Below, one piece after another: positions 1 through 9,121 of a stretch of DNA of 64,000 nt. Source of the DNA: Actinomadura chibensis NBRC 106107 (lineage in GTDB: Bacteria > Actinomycetota > Actinomycetes > Streptosporangiales > Streptosporangiaceae); NCBI RefSeq assembly GCF_001552135.1, contig NZ_BCQP01000064.1, positions 1 through 64,000 of the forward strand, given 5' to 3'. The translations under genes were made by a program, and so were the position numbers. Below the pieces are notes generated by a model. It searched no databases, had not been told where the DNA came from, and saw only the letters and a list, made by a program, of their open reading frames with translations. Every line of letters starts with the position of its first letter. The first letter of the stretch is position 1.

Positions 1-2974
1 GTGTGCCCCAGACTGCGGCGTATTCCAGGTTGGCGGTGGCGGCGGGCCAGGAGCGGGACTGGATGGCGCGGGTGATGGTGAGGCCGTCGGTGACCATCGC
101 GTCCAGACCGACCTCGCGGGTGTCGCCCTGGGCCACCGTGTTCGTGGCGATCAAGCCCAGAGTGCCGTTCTTTCGCAAGAGAGAGGTCGCACGGAGATAG
201 AAGTAGGCGACGAGATCTGCGCTGCCCCGGCGCCCCTTCGCCACGGTGTTGACGAGCCAGTCGCGGTAGTTCGTGCCCATCGCACCGGTCAACTTCTGGC
301 CGCCGAGGAAGGGCGGGTTGCCGACGATGGCGTCGAAGCCGCCGTGGTCGACTATGACGTCGGGAGCCTCGATGACCCAGTGCAACGGCTTCCAGCGCTC
401 GTAGTCGGTGGCGACGGTCGGCTTGAGGCCGCCATCGATGAGCGCTTCAAGGAATGTGCTGTCGGGTTCGTCGTTGTCGGGGTAAGCGGCGCGGACGGCG
501 ACACGGAGGTTCTCGTACAAGGCGTTGAGCGCCTTGCCCGGCTTTCCGCCGACGGGAAGGCCCGCTGCGATCACGCCGTTCGCGATCGTGCGCAGGTCTG
601 ACGTCACCTTGTGCGACTCGTTGAGCTGGCGGCGTTTCGCAGCGCTCGTGCGTGCCGGGTCGTTCTCGTCGATCTCGGTGAGGAGGCGGCGACGCAGTTC
701 GATCGCCCGCTGGATTTTCGCGTCGATGTCGACGTCATAGGCGTAGTACTGCTCGATCTGGGTCTTGACTGCCGGGTCGATGTGGAGGCGACGGAGCTGG
801 TCAAGGCTGGTGATGCCGAGGAGGGAGTTGCCGTGGAAGATCTTGTCGTCGACGAAGGAGAACGGCAGGTCACGGTCGAGTGAGACCAGCCAAAGCGAGA
901 GCTTGCACATCTCGACGGCCATGTCGTTGATGTCCGCGCCGTACAGGCAGGTGGCGACGACCTTGCGGATCCCGCGCGTGTAAAGGTCCTTGCGTGTGGC
1001 GTTGGCGGGTTCTTCTCTCGTCCACGCCTCAACCAGCCGCTCGGCAAGGTAACGCGCCGCAGCCACGAGGAAGGCGCCGGAGCCGCAGGCGATGTCGGCG
1101 ATCTTGAGTTCCAGGAGCTGATCGGAGTCCTTGAGCGTCCAGTCCTCTTCGCTGGAGGTTTGATGCGGGCCAGGCGAGTAGCAGAGCGGCTGGAGGGCGT
1201 GGAGGACGACGTCCTCGGCCAGCGACTTCGGCGTGTAGTGGGCGCCGGCGTTCTTGCGGGACGGTGTCTCCTTGACGACCAATCCGCCGGACAACACGAT
1301 GAAGGGCCGCTTGCGAAGGTCGAGCCGGACCAGGCCAAGCCAGGGCTTCACCCGATCGCGCAGCGCATGGTCGCCGCCGACAGCTTGGCTCAGAGCGCTG
1401 ACGACGCTTGGCTCGACGTCGGCGTTGACGCCCTTGGCGATGGCCGCCGCTGAGGACGGCTTGGCCGAGGGCTGGTCCCTCTCGACGAAGGCACGGATCG
1501 CGGTTGCGAGCTTCTTCGGGTCGGGGTGTTCGGCGGCGAGCGCCTCCAGCTTCGCGAGCCCGATCTCCGGCTCCTCGCCGAGGGTGCCCTTGAGCCCGAC
1601 GGTGACTTCGGTGGCGACGGCAGCCGTGTAGCCGAGGAGGCCCTCATAGATGTAGCCGATCTGCTCGACATCGATGTCGCGGAAGGAGATGCGTCGCGCT
1701 TCGCCTTTGATGTCGGCGATCTGGACGGAGCGGAGGACGTGGAGCATCACGCGATCCGAGACGGCTACCGCGAGGGTGCCCTGTTCGTTGGTGGCAACGA
1801 GAAATGGGAACCGGCTCGGGTCGAACAGTGAACCGCCGTACGCGGGCATGCGGAGGTTCTCGAAGGTGGCTCCTTGATAGAGAGCCCGGCTGGTGGCCAG
1901 CAGCCGGTGCCAGGCGAGCGAGGTGGAGTCGAGCGCCTCCTCGCTCTCCTCTGTTTCACGTGCGATGAGGCGTTCGAGCTCACGGGCGATGCCGTACCCC
2001 TGATCGAAGAGCTCGCCGGATGGCAGCAGACCGCGTTCCTCGGCGAAGAGGAGGAAGACGACGCGCATCATGACGGTGACGGCCGCTTCGTAGATGTCGT
2101 GGGTCCGGTCGGGCAGCGGGTCAGGGAGACCTCGGCGACGGGCCTCGGCGGCCGACTCGGAGAACGATTGGATCAGCAGTTCGACGGCTCGGCGTACCTG
2201 GGCTCCGAGGGCTTCGGTGATCTCCTCGGCGGCGGCTACCGATTGCTCGAACAGGATGGGCAGGCGCTCGGCCGGGTCTCCACCGATGAGGTGCTGACGG
2301 CCGATCAGCGCGAAGAAGGCATCGCGGGTGCGGGGCTCTTCGGTCCAGGTGAGCGCGTCAACGACGCCGGACGCCGCCATCAGCCCTTCGCGTGCGCACA
2401 CCAGTCCCCACCAGCGGCCGTCGGTGACGATGCCGATCGGTATCTTGTTCTCCCGCAGCATCACCTCGACGCGGTCGACCGGATTCGCCGCCCACAGATC
2501 ACTCGGCGTCTGCCGCAGGGAATCGACGGGGTCGATGACGTAGACGATCGCACCGATGCCGTCGGCGCCGTTGAGAGACGCCTGTGCCTGGATCGTCACA
2601 GCGCGGTTGGGGGACTGTGCCCGGACGCCGGGAACCTCACCCCAGGCGAGCGATTCAGCCCAACCGGCAACATCGCGGAGGACGACCTCGACCCACTTGT
2701 CGCGCGCCACGCGGTAGGTGTCGAGCACACTGTCGGAATCCGGAGACTGATCGAGGTCCTCCCAGGCGGCCTCGAAATCCTTGCGGGCATCGGTGAGCGC
2801 AGCCTTCCGCTCATCGGTGAGGCGGGGCATCCCTTGCGGCCACACCCGCTTGAGCGGAGGGATGGCGAGGAACGGTCCTTCGGTGTCGACGAGTTCGAGC
2901 CAGGCCCGGTGCTGGTCGGCGGCGTTGATCGTCTTACGGCTACGGGACGTCGCGCGGCTCTTGGGACGGGCCAT
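1..2974 (-). CDS. drmMI: DISARM adenine-specific DNA methyltransferase DrmMI (3' end outside window)
   Basis: Partial gene running off the left edge; about 991 residues are visible and the C-terminus is missing. It starts at an ATG whose A is the last base of the drmD stop (TGATG), so the two are translationally coupled. The SAM-binding motif I of N6-adenine methylases is clear near residue 625 (ADIACGSGAF), and the catalytic NPPF motif lies near residue 885 (IVGNPPFLGG). The long N-terminal region before motif I resembles Eco57I/PglX-type enzymes. In class 1 DISARM this protein methylates host DNA so that self is distinguished from phage. The identification rests on the motifs plus the adjacent DrmD-like helicase; a BREX PglX or a type IIG enzyme is the main alternative. 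The core genes drmA, drmB and drmC are not visible and would be expected beyond position 1. Confidence 0.85.
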   Translation of the reverse strand, partial: MARPKSRATSRSRKTINAADQHRAWLELVDTEGPFLAIPPLKRVWPQGMPRLTDERKAALTDARKDFEAAWEDLDQSPDSDSVLDTYRVARDKWVEVVLRDVAGWAESLAWGEVPGVRAQSPNRAVTIQAQASLNGADGIGAIVYVIDPVDSLRQTPSDLWAANPVDRVEVMLRENKIPIGIVTDGRWWGLVCAREGLMAASGVVDALTWTEEPRTRDAFFALIGRQHLIGGDPAERLPILFEQSVAAAEEITEALGAQVRRAVELLIQSFSESAAEARRRGLPDPLPDRTHDIYEAAVTVMMRVVFLLFAEERGLLPSGELFDQGYGIARELERLIARETEESEEALDSTSLAWHRLLATSRALYQGATFENLRMPAYGGSLFDPSRFPFLVATNEQGTLAVAVSDRVMLHVLRSVQIADIKGEARRISFRDIDVEQIGYIYEGLLGYTAAVATEVTVGLKGTLGEEPEIGLAKLEALAAEHPDPKKLATAIRAFVERDQPSAKPSSAAAIAKGVNADVEPSVVSALSQAVGGDHALRDRVKPWLGLVRLDLRKRPFIVLSGGLVVKETPSRKNAGAHYTPKSLAEDVVLHALQPLCYSPGPHQTSSEEDWTLKDSDQLLELKIADIACGSGAFLVAAARYLAERLVEAWTREEPANATRKDLYTRGIRKVVATCLYGADINDMAVEMCKLSLWLVSLDRDLPFSFVDDKIFHGNSLLGITSLDQLRRLHIDPAVKTQIEQYYAYDVDIDAKIQRAIELRRRLLTEIDENDPARTSAAKRRQLNESHKVTSDLRTIANGVIAAGLPVGGKPGKALNALYENLRVAVRAAYPDNDEPDSTFLEALIDGGLKPTVATDYERWKPLHWVIEAPDVIVDHGGFDAIVGNPPFLGGQKLTGAMGTNYRDWLVNTVAKGRRGSADLVAYFYLRATSLLRKNGTLGLIATNTVAQGDTREVGLDAMVTDGLTITRAIQSRSWPAATANLEYAAVWGT

Positions 2975-5900
2975 CACTCAGCCCACCCATCTGCGTCGTC
3001 GCGGGTCAGGGCGAACACGACCGCCGCCGCAGTAGTGTGCGGTTTGACATCCGCGTACCGGTCGGTGATGGCTGCGATCTCGCGGGCCTCTTCGTCGTCG
3101 AGCTCGTCGAGTCGGCGGCTCATCGCATCCATGTCACGCCTCCATTGGCGCCGCTGATCAGGATCGGTGAACAACTGGCCCCGCGCCTCTTCCTCCTCGG
3201 CCTCCAGCCGAGTCAGCGAATCACGCAGGTTGGCGCGGAACGCGGCGAAGATCTCCTTCGCCCGCTGCACGTCCGCGGCCTGCCTCCTGGCGAGCTGCCC
3301 GAGGACCAACTCGTGCCGCCGGTCGGCCCGGGCCCGCATGGACTCCTCTAGCCGAAGACGCAAGGGCGCGTCCGGGACGTTCCACAGCTCACAGAGTTGG
3401 TCGCGGACGCGCTCATCGGCGACCGACAGCCGTTCTCGGTCGAGTGCCTTGTCCAACGCGGCTTCGGCCTTCTCCTCCGCCATCGCCCGGCGTCCCTTGA
3501 GCCGGACCCCGGCGAGGAAGACCTCCTCATGCAGACGTACGCCTCCGCGGCCGACGAGGACCATGCGGGTGACAGCGGAGACGAACGACTCTTCGAGATC
3601 GTCGACCACAACGGCCGTGACGCGGCTCAGCGGTGAGTCGACGCTCCATAGCGCGCGTCGAAGGAGCCGCTGGGCCTTCTGCACGATCGGGTGGCCGAGG
3701 TGAACATAGACCAGGTCAGCACGCCCGTCGGCGGCCTCGGGATCGAAGGTGATCGGACGAGGATGTCCGGGGTTGAGGCGCGTGTCGAGACCTCGCAAAG
3801 TGCCGTGCCAGCCGGCCGTGAGGGTGGGAACGGTGAAGACCTCGGCGTCGGTGTCCTGAGCGAAGTCGTGGTTCTCGATCAGGGGCGCCTGGTGGTTGAT
3901 GCGTAACGCGGTATCGACCACGCGGCGGAGGTTGCCTGGATCCAGATGCATATCCGTGCGCGACTCGTCGTAGCCCTGCTCCAACTGCGTCAAGCGGGCG
4001 TTGAGCTCCATACCGCCGGCCAACGCGGTGTTGATGACCTCGTTGGTGTCGACGCCCTTCGACTTGGCCTTGGCCGCAGGCCGCTTTCCGAAGTGGCTTT
4101 GGATTTCCGCACCGACGATCTGATTGGCGGACCCGAGGTCGTATTCGACCTGTGCGATCTTGCGAGCGATGCGTTCCATAAAGCTCAAGTCGGCACTGTA
4201 GGTGGAGGAACCGATCACGGGAACGAAATGGAATACCTGGGGTTCTTCGGTCTGACCGTAGCGGTCGATGCGGCCGATGCGCTGTTCGAGACGGGACGGG
4301 TTGAACGGGATGTCGAAGTTCACCAGCCGGTGGCAATAGGACTGCAGATCGATGCCCTCACCTGCGGCATCGGTGGCGAGCAGCACCCGCACCGGCTCCT
4401 TGGAGGGATCAGCGGTGAACTGCGAGCGGATGTACTCACGCTCCTCGGGCGGTGTAGAGCCCTGGATCACGGAGAGGCGATCCGCGTTGTAGCCGCGCTG
4501 GTTTAAGACTCGGGCGAGCCAGTCGACGGTGTGCGCGTATTCGGTGAAGACCACAACGCGTTCGTTGGACCAGGTCTTCCCGTCGGGACGGCACACAGCG
4601 TCAAGAAAGCCGATGAGGCGTTCCAGACGCGAGTCGGGCAGGCTCTCATAGCCCAGCGCCCATTCCATCAGGGTTTCGAGCTGACCAGAGTCGGCTGCTA
4701 CAAGCGGGTCCGAGCCCTTGGAATCGCGAAGTCTCTCGGCCTCGTCCTGCTCCCACAGTCCTTCCTCGTCGTCGGACTGGCCCTCGCCGAAGATGTCGTC
4801 GTACTCCTCATCCGACAGACCACGGCCGGCCTTGGACGACAGGTAGTGGCTCAGGGTCATGCCGAACGCGAACGGGCTGGACAGGAACCGCTTCTTCAGC
4901 AGCATCGTGACGATGTCACCGCCCGGCTTGGTGCCGTTCAGCTTCGCGCTCTTGGTCACGATCTCGTCGAGCAGAGAGAACATCTTCTGCTCGGAATCGG
5001 ACGGGGTGACGTCCAAGGTCTTGACCTTACGCTGCCTAAAGCCTTTGCCGGCTAAGTCGGTCTTGAGGCGGCGAACCGTAACATCCTTCAAGGCAGCGGA
5101 GTCCAGATTCGCACCACGAGCGAATCGGCGTGGGTCGATCATCTCCATCAGGGCCGTGAACGACTCTGGGTGTCCATTGTGCGGCGTCGCGCTCAGGAAC
5201 AGCCGGTGCTCGCACTTGTCCGCGAGGTGGCGGACCGAGATCGTGCGGTGGGTGTCCACCGCGTAGCCGCGGCCTCCGGCGATGACCGACGGGCTCGACG
5301 GGGCAACGTGGTGAGCCTCGTCGACCACGAGAACATCGAAGGCGTAACGCCTGCCGGTTTTAGGGTTGGTGGCCTGGGCGTAGACGTCGCGCAACAGGCG
5401 CTGAGCGCGGACTCTGGGTAACCAGGCCATGCTCACGATCACTCGTGGGAACATCTGAAACGGGTTGGCGTGGAGTCCGTGGGTGCGCCGGATCTGCGCC
5501 ATCAACTCCGAGTTCACGATCGTGAACTCCAGGCCGAACTTCTCGCGCATTTCGTCTTGCCACTTCAACGAAAGGCTCGGCGGGCAGACGACCACAGCGG
5601 TGCGGGCTCGGTGACGTAGGAATAACTCCTGAATCACCAGGCCCGCCTCGATCGTCTTGCCGAGGCCGACGTCGTCAGCAAGAAGCAGGTTCGCTCGCGG
5701 AGCACCTAGAGCACGCCGGAGCGGTTCGAGTTGATACGCCTCGACGTTCACTCCCGACCAGAACGGTGCCTGGTAACGGTTGGGGTCCGCGCTGGTGACC
5801 GCCCCCCAGCGCATCGCGTCGATGAACCCGGCGAGCGTGACCGGCTCGTCGAACGCATCGGCATGGATGACATCCGGCAGCCCCTGCGCCGGAGTAACGG

Positions 5901-6183
5901 TGTGGCCGACCTCAAGCTCCCACACAACCGAGAGCTGTTCGCCGAGCCGATCCTCGTCGAGCGACTGGAGTTCGACCACGTGGGAAAGCTGCGCGGTCGC
6001 CTCGTCAGCCGGACTGCGGGGCAGACCCTGAGCCTGAACATTGGCGACCGCCCACATCGCCCCCCGCACCTCGACGACCTGCCCGGGCTCAGGAAGCGTC
6101 GGCACGGCCGACCAACTGTTCTCCACACGCTCGTCAGCCTGTGCGACAAATTCGACCTCAGTCACAGGTAGAAATCTTTCCAT
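2974..6183 (-). CDS. drmD: DISARM SNF2-like helicase DrmD
   Basis: 1069-residue SNF2/SF2 helicase. The Walker A-like motif I is DDVGLGKTIEAG (about residues 170-181), the Walker B motif is VVDEAHH, motif III is LFLSATPHNG, and the C-terminal RecA domain has LLATDAAGEGIDLQ and QRIGRIDRYGQ. A long, partly coiled-coil, charged C-terminal region follows (EEEEARGQ). Length and motif order fit DrmD, which together with drmMI defines class 1 DISARM, a multi-gene anti-phage system. It is the first gene of the minus-strand operon and overlaps drmMI by one base. I kept the ATG at 6183; no good ribosome site precedes it, and a GTG at 6165 is a possible alternative. A stand-alone RapA-like helicase is a less likely reading given the methylase partner. 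Confidence 0.85.
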   Translation of the reverse strand: MERFLPVTEVEFVAQADERVENSWSAVPTLPEPGQVVEVRGAMWAVANVQAQGLPRSPADEATAQLSHVVELQSLDEDRLGEQLSVVWELEVGHTVTPAQGLPDVIHADAFDEPVTLAGFIDAMRWGAVTSADPNRYQAPFWSGVNVEAYQLEPLRRALGAPRANLLLADDVGLGKTIEAGLVIQELFLRHRARTAVVVCPPSLSLKWQDEMREKFGLEFTIVNSELMAQIRRTHGLHANPFQMFPRVIVSMAWLPRVRAQRLLRDVYAQATNPKTGRRYAFDVLVVDEAHHVAPSSPSVIAGGRGYAVDTHRTISVRHLADKCEHRLFLSATPHNGHPESFTALMEMIDPRRFARGANLDSAALKDVTVRRLKTDLAGKGFRQRKVKTLDVTPSDSEQKMFSLLDEIVTKSAKLNGTKPGGDIVTMLLKKRFLSSPFAFGMTLSHYLSSKAGRGLSDEEYDDIFGEGQSDDEEGLWEQDEAERLRDSKGSDPLVAADSGQLETLMEWALGYESLPDSRLERLIGFLDAVCRPDGKTWSNERVVVFTEYAHTVDWLARVLNQRGYNADRLSVIQGSTPPEEREYIRSQFTADPSKEPVRVLLATDAAGEGIDLQSYCHRLVNFDIPFNPSRLEQRIGRIDRYGQTEEPQVFHFVPVIGSSTYSADLSFMERIARKIAQVEYDLGSANQIVGAEIQSHFGKRPAAKAKSKGVDTNEVINTALAGGMELNARLTQLEQGYDESRTDMHLDPGNLRRVVDTALRINHQAPLIENHDFAQDTDAEVFTVPTLTAGWHGTLRGLDTRLNPGHPRPITFDPEAADGRADLVYVHLGHPIVQKAQRLLRRALWSVDSPLSRVTAVVVDDLEESFVSAVTRMVLVGRGGVRLHEEVFLAGVRLKGRRAMAEEKAEAALDKALDRERLSVADERVRDQLCELWNVPDAPLRLRLEESMRARADRRHELVLGQLARRQAADVQRAKEIFAAFRANLRDSLTRLEAEEEEARGQLFTDPDQRRQWRRDMDAMSRRLDELDDEEAREIAAITDRYADVKPHTTAAAVVFALTRDDADGWAE

Positions 6184-6540
6184 GCTGGTCCGACATTTGC
6201 GACGCGAAAGCCCAAACGTAGACCAAGACAGCCTGCCTATTGCCGGGCGAACAAGCCCGCGTCCACATCCGGACGGTTAGGGCACGGGCGCCTCGTTGCC
6301 GACGGCGCCTGCGGCGAACACTCGCCAAGACCGCGCGTTAGCGGCGAAAACGGAATTTAACCTCTTGCGCCCCCTGCGGCACTGGCTCATCGCCATGCTG
6401 GGGATATCCGCCAGGATTAGGCGTTGAATCTGCGACGGATGGAGCGGAGGCTGGGCGGGTTAGGCCGATGTTGGGGGACGATTCCCGCGTGCGGAGCCGG
6501 ACGTGGCTGCGGCGAACGATCTGAAGGTCGTGGGCATCGG

Positions 6541-6556
6541 CCCCGCGCACGCGGGG
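6541..6556. repeat. Perfect 7-bp hairpin with CRISPR I-E-like core
   Basis: CCCCGCG and CGCGGGG flank a CA loop. The core and the following GTTGGTTC resemble actinobacterial type I-E CRISPR repeats, but only one clear copy is present, so a relic repeat, a terminator stem or chance are all possible. The 14-mer CGCGGGGTTGGTTC (6550-6563) recurs at 7892-7905. Confidence 0.35.
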
Positions 6557-6638
6557 TTGGTTCTGCGGGGTGACAGACGGTCGGCCGGTCCGCGACGTGG
6601 GGGTGGTCGGTGGGGCTACAGGGGGCGGAGCCTCTTTT

Positions 6639-6661
6639 GATACTTCGTTGGGCGATGTATC
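6639..6661. promoter_or_regulatory. Candidate PadR operator overlapping the promoter
   Basis: GATAC and GTATC form an inverted repeat with a 13-nt spacer, ending 9 bp before the PadR start. PadR proteins often bind ATAC/GTAT-type dyads in their own promoters, so autorepression is inferred. The right arm overlaps a possible -10 element, and no ribosome site is visible, which suggests a short or absent leader. Confidence 0.45.
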
Positions 6662-6670
6662 GTCTCGCGT

Positions 6671-7015
6671 ATGGTTAAACGAGCCACGGTGATGAGCGAG
6701 GCCGCGTACTTCGTGCTGGCCGCGCTGCTGGACGGGCCGGTGCACGGCTACGGGATCATCAAGAGGGCGGAGGCGCTGTCGGACGGCCGGGTCCGCCTGG
6801 CCGTCGGCACCCTGTACGGGGCGCTCGACCGGCTGGCCGGTGACGGGCTGATCGTCGTGGACGGTGAAGAGACCGTCCAGGGGCGTCCGCGCCGCTACTA
6901 CCGGCTGACCGAGGACGGGCGCTCGGCCGTCACCCGGGAGGCCCTGCGGTTGCAGCAGGCCGCCCGGGTCGTCACCGGCCGCACCTCCCCGCTGACGGGG
7001 GACGCCGGAGCATGA
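6671..7015 (+). CDS. PadR-family transcriptional regulator
   Basis: 114-residue winged-helix repressor. The PadR signature runs through YFVLAALLDGPVHGYGI (helix 1-2), VRLAVGTLYGALDRL (recognition helix) and GRPRRYYRLTEDGR (wing), and then a short C-terminal helix that is only about half the length of PadR group 1 proteins, as in group 2. These proteins repress their own operon until a ligand or stress relieves binding. The stop overlaps the next start (ATGA), so it is coupled to the membrane protein it probably controls. A second in-frame ATG at 6692 could be the true start. Confidence 0.9.
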   Translation: MVKRATVMSEAAYFVLAALLDGPVHGYGIIKRAEALSDGRVRLAVGTLYGALDRLAGDGLIVVDGEETVQGRPRRYYRLTEDGRSAVTREALRLQQAARVVTGRTSPLTGDAGA

Positions 7016-7875
7016 GCGGAGTCTTCACCGAACGCTGGTACCGGCTGTTCCTGCGGGCGTTCCCGCCCGGTCACCGCGCCGAGTACGGCGCCGAGATCCT
7101 CGGCACGCTGATGGACGACACCCCGCGCCGCGTCCCGTCGGCGCGGGAGACGGCCGGACTCCTCACCGCGGGCTTGGCCGCCAGGGCCCGCGCGACCACC
7201 GGGCCCTGGTGGGCGGACGGCACGCAACTCGGCCTGTCGATGCTGGCGCTGGCCAATCTGGCCTACGGCATCGGCGACCACGCCTCCTTGACCTTTCTGG
7301 CCGCCTCGGCACTGCTCGTCCTGGCGTTGCTGCGCGGCTGGGCTCTGGTGGCCCTGCCCCTCGCGTTGGCCGTGGCGTTCTCCACCGGCCGGGCCATGCT
7401 CGTGGGAGCCGAGGCGACGGGCTGGTCGTCGCATGTCTTCGGGCCCGCGTACCACAACTGGGTGTCGCTGGCCCCGTACGGCGTGCTGGCGATCGGCGCC
7501 ATCGCGCTCGCGGCCGGGGGAACCGGCAGGCTGCGGGCGCGGCCGTTGTGGTGGTTCGCGATCCCCGCGGCCGCCTTGGTGCTCACCTATCTGCCCTGGG
7601 CCCGGGAGTACGGCGAGGCATGGCAGCTGGTCAGGGCGGGCACCGAGAGCGTCCTCCTGGTCGCCGGAGTGCTGGCCACCGCGGTCGCGCGCACCCCGCG
7701 CTGGGCAGTGGCCGCGGCGATCTACGTCCTGCCCGGCGTGACCTCCCCGCTGGCGAACCCGCCGTCCAGCGCACAGGACCTCGGCTACTGGCTGACCCTC
7801 ACCGGACTGCTCCTCGCCATGGCCGCGACAGCATGGCGACCCCATCCCGTCCCCGAACCGCGCCATCCGCAATAG
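7012..7875 (+). CDS. Multi-pass membrane protein paired with PadR
   Basis: 287 residues. The soluble N-terminus (ERWYRLFLRAFPPGHRAEYG, about residues 6-25) is the short amphipathic motif common in membrane proteins encoded next to PadR regulators. About seven to eight hydrophobic helices follow from residue 65 to the end. No transporter signature or enzymatic motif is seen, so the function is unknown. The ATGA overlap and shared promoter with the PadR gene show they are one operon; roles in envelope stress or drug response are only guesses from the family context. Confidence 0.8.
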   Translation: MSGVFTERWYRLFLRAFPPGHRAEYGAEILGTLMDDTPRRVPSARETAGLLTAGLAARARATTGPWWADGTQLGLSMLALANLAYGIGDHASLTFLAASALLVLALLRGWALVALPLALAVAFSTGRAMLVGAEATGWSSHVFGPAYHNWVSLAPYGVLAIGAIALAAGGTGRLRARPLWWFAIPAAALVLTYLPWAREYGEAWQLVRAGTESVLLVAGVLATAVARTPRWAVAAAIYVLPGVTSPLANPPSSAQDLGYWLTLTGLLLAMAATAWRPHPVPEPRHPQ

Positions 7876-7878
7876 CCC

Positions 7879-7907
7879 CCGAACACACCGTCGCGGGGTT
7901 GGTTCGG
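7879..7907. terminator. Possible bidirectional hairpin between convergent genes
   Basis: CCGAAC pairs with GTTCGG across a 17-nt loop, in the 51-bp gap between the convergent membrane-protein and SLOG genes. There is no T-tract. The right half repeats the 14-mer also found at 6550-6563. Confidence 0.3.
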
Positions 7908-7926
7908 TCGCCAGGCTCTGGAACCG

Positions 7927-8439
7927 TCAGGGTGTTTTCGGCGGGCGGGTTGCGTGAGGGGTCAGGCGCGCTGCCCCTGGCGGCCAGATGATGTCGATCG
8001 GGATGTTGGACGCTCGGGCTTGGTGCACCACGTCCGCGGTTCCGCCGCCCTCGCCCGTGCGGCCGTCCCAGACGGCGACGAGGCGTTCGGCGAGCTTCAG
8101 GAGCATGGTGTTGGCGGCTTCGTAGGCCTGGAGGTTCGCGGTCGGGGCGGGCATGACGCGAACCTCGGCGGCGGCGGCGAGCAGCCGGTCGAAGGTCTCC
8201 GCGTGATCGTCCGGGACGGTCGTGCGCCGGTAGTCCTTCGAGGGGACCACGGCCACCAGCCTGCCCCCGGCGGCGAGGACGCGCTCGGCGAACAGGGAGT
8301 CGGCGCCCTGGGCTATGCAGGAGACGCCGGTGAGTCCGGCGCGCGCATAGGGCTTGAGCAGTTCGTCGAGGCTCTCGCGAATGAGGGGGACGCTGTTCTC
8401 CGTCAGATCCATGTGACCGGTTACAGCGAGAGTCGCCAC
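7927..8439 (-). CDS. SLOG-fold (Rossmann-like) nucleotide-sensor protein
   Basis: 170 residues from a GTG at 8439, chosen because a GGAGGGA ribosome site lies 6 nt upstream; longer in-frame extensions have no such site. The fold is read from AVTGHMDLT (N-terminal glycine motif), IAQGADSLFAERVL, VVPSKDY and WDGRTGEGGGTADVV (about residues 124-138). These are typical of the SLOG superfamily (related to DprA/LOG and TIR-like folds) that bind or produce nucleotide-derived ligands. The gene is divergent from a small two-helix membrane protein across 138 bp, the classic SLOG plus membrane-effector arrangement proposed for nucleotide-dependent defence. Ligand and activity cannot be told from sequence. 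Confidence 0.75.
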   Translation of the reverse strand: MATLAVTGHMDLTENSVPLIRESLDELLKPYARAGLTGVSCIAQGADSLFAERVLAAGGRLVAVVPSKDYRRTTVPDDHAETFDRLLAAAAEVRVMPAPTANLQAYEAANTMLLKLAERLVAVWDGRTGEGGGTADVVHQARASNIPIDIIWPPGAARLTPHATRPPKTP

Positions 8440-8577
8440 GGCGTCCCTCCCGCGATGGAGTTTCCTGACTCGCTGAAATAGGATCCCCCGCAGCCTTTCC
8501 CCCGCCTGACGACGCTTGGCCAACTCGGCGATTCCATTGATCAAGCATATCCCGCGCACCGCGGACGCGATTCCGCA

Positions 8578-9099
8578 ATGATCGAAGGCATGACCGGTCT
8601 GCGCGAGCACCTCTGGAACGAGTCGATCAATCCGTCCTCCTACACGGACCCCGGAGAGAAGTACCAGAATGCCGTGCTGGAGCAGTACAAGCTGTTCGTC
8701 GAGATGGCGGACCGCGTCAGCGCGCGGCGCAATCTGGCCAACACGTTCTTCTTAACCTTCAACTCCCTGATCGTCACCTTCCTCTCGGCCATGCTGCCCG
8801 GAGTGCGGGAGCGGCTGTCGGTGTGGACGCTCCTCCCGGCGCTGATGATCCTCGTTTCGGCCTGCGCGGCCTGGTGGATGCTGGTGCGCTCCTACCGGCA
8901 ACTCAACAGGGGGAAGTTCGCGGTCATCGGCGCGCTGGAGGAACGCCTTCCCGCGCGGCCGTTCTATCCCACCGAGTGGATGGAACTCGGCGAAGGCCGG
9001 GATTGGCGGGTATATCTTCCGCTGACGCATGTCGAACGATGGGTTCCGTTGATCTTCATCACCGCCTACACCCTGGGATTCCTCGTGCTGGCCTTCTGA
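8578..9099 (+). CDS. Small two-helix membrane protein (SLATT/RipA-like)
   Basis: 173 residues. Two adjacent hydrophobic helices (about 58-80 and 82-105) follow an amphipathic N-terminal segment (QYKLFVEMADRVSARRN). A cytosolic part (RQLNRGKFAVIGALEERLP) and a third C-terminal hydrophobic helix (VPLIFITAYTLGFLVLAF) come after. This pattern is typical of a family of small oligomeric membrane proteins often beside SLOG or nucleotide-sensing genes, where they are predicted pore-forming effectors. The divergent SLOG gene supports this. No ribosome site is visible at ATG 8578; ATG 8590 is an alternative start. Confidence 0.7.
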   Translation: MIEGMTGLREHLWNESINPSSYTDPGEKYQNAVLEQYKLFVEMADRVSARRNLANTFFLTFNSLIVTFLSAMLPGVRERLSVWTLLPALMILVSACAAWWMLVRSYRQLNRGKFAVIGALEERLPARPFYPTEWMELGEGRDWRVYLPLTHVERWVPLIFITAYTLGFLVLAF

Positions 9100-9121
9100 G
9101 TCGGCAAGGAAGGGCGGGAGC

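Larger units (their letters stand above)
6184..6670. other. Intergenic stretch between divergent drmD and the PadR gene
   Basis: No convincing gene in 487 bp. It should hold the drmD promoter (minus) and the PadR promoter (plus). It contains a perfect short hairpin at 6541-6556 and a candidate PadR operator at 6639-6661, listed separately. Confidence 0.6.

Noticed and set aside
1874..3157. Long plus-strand frame opposite the DISARM methylase
   Set aside because: It has no known motif, and the minus strand reads as an intact methylase with motif I and NPPF.
6476..6556. CRISPR array
   Set aside because: Only one clear repeat-like hairpin; the second candidate (near 6484) is degenerate and the spacing (58 bp) does not match a clean array.
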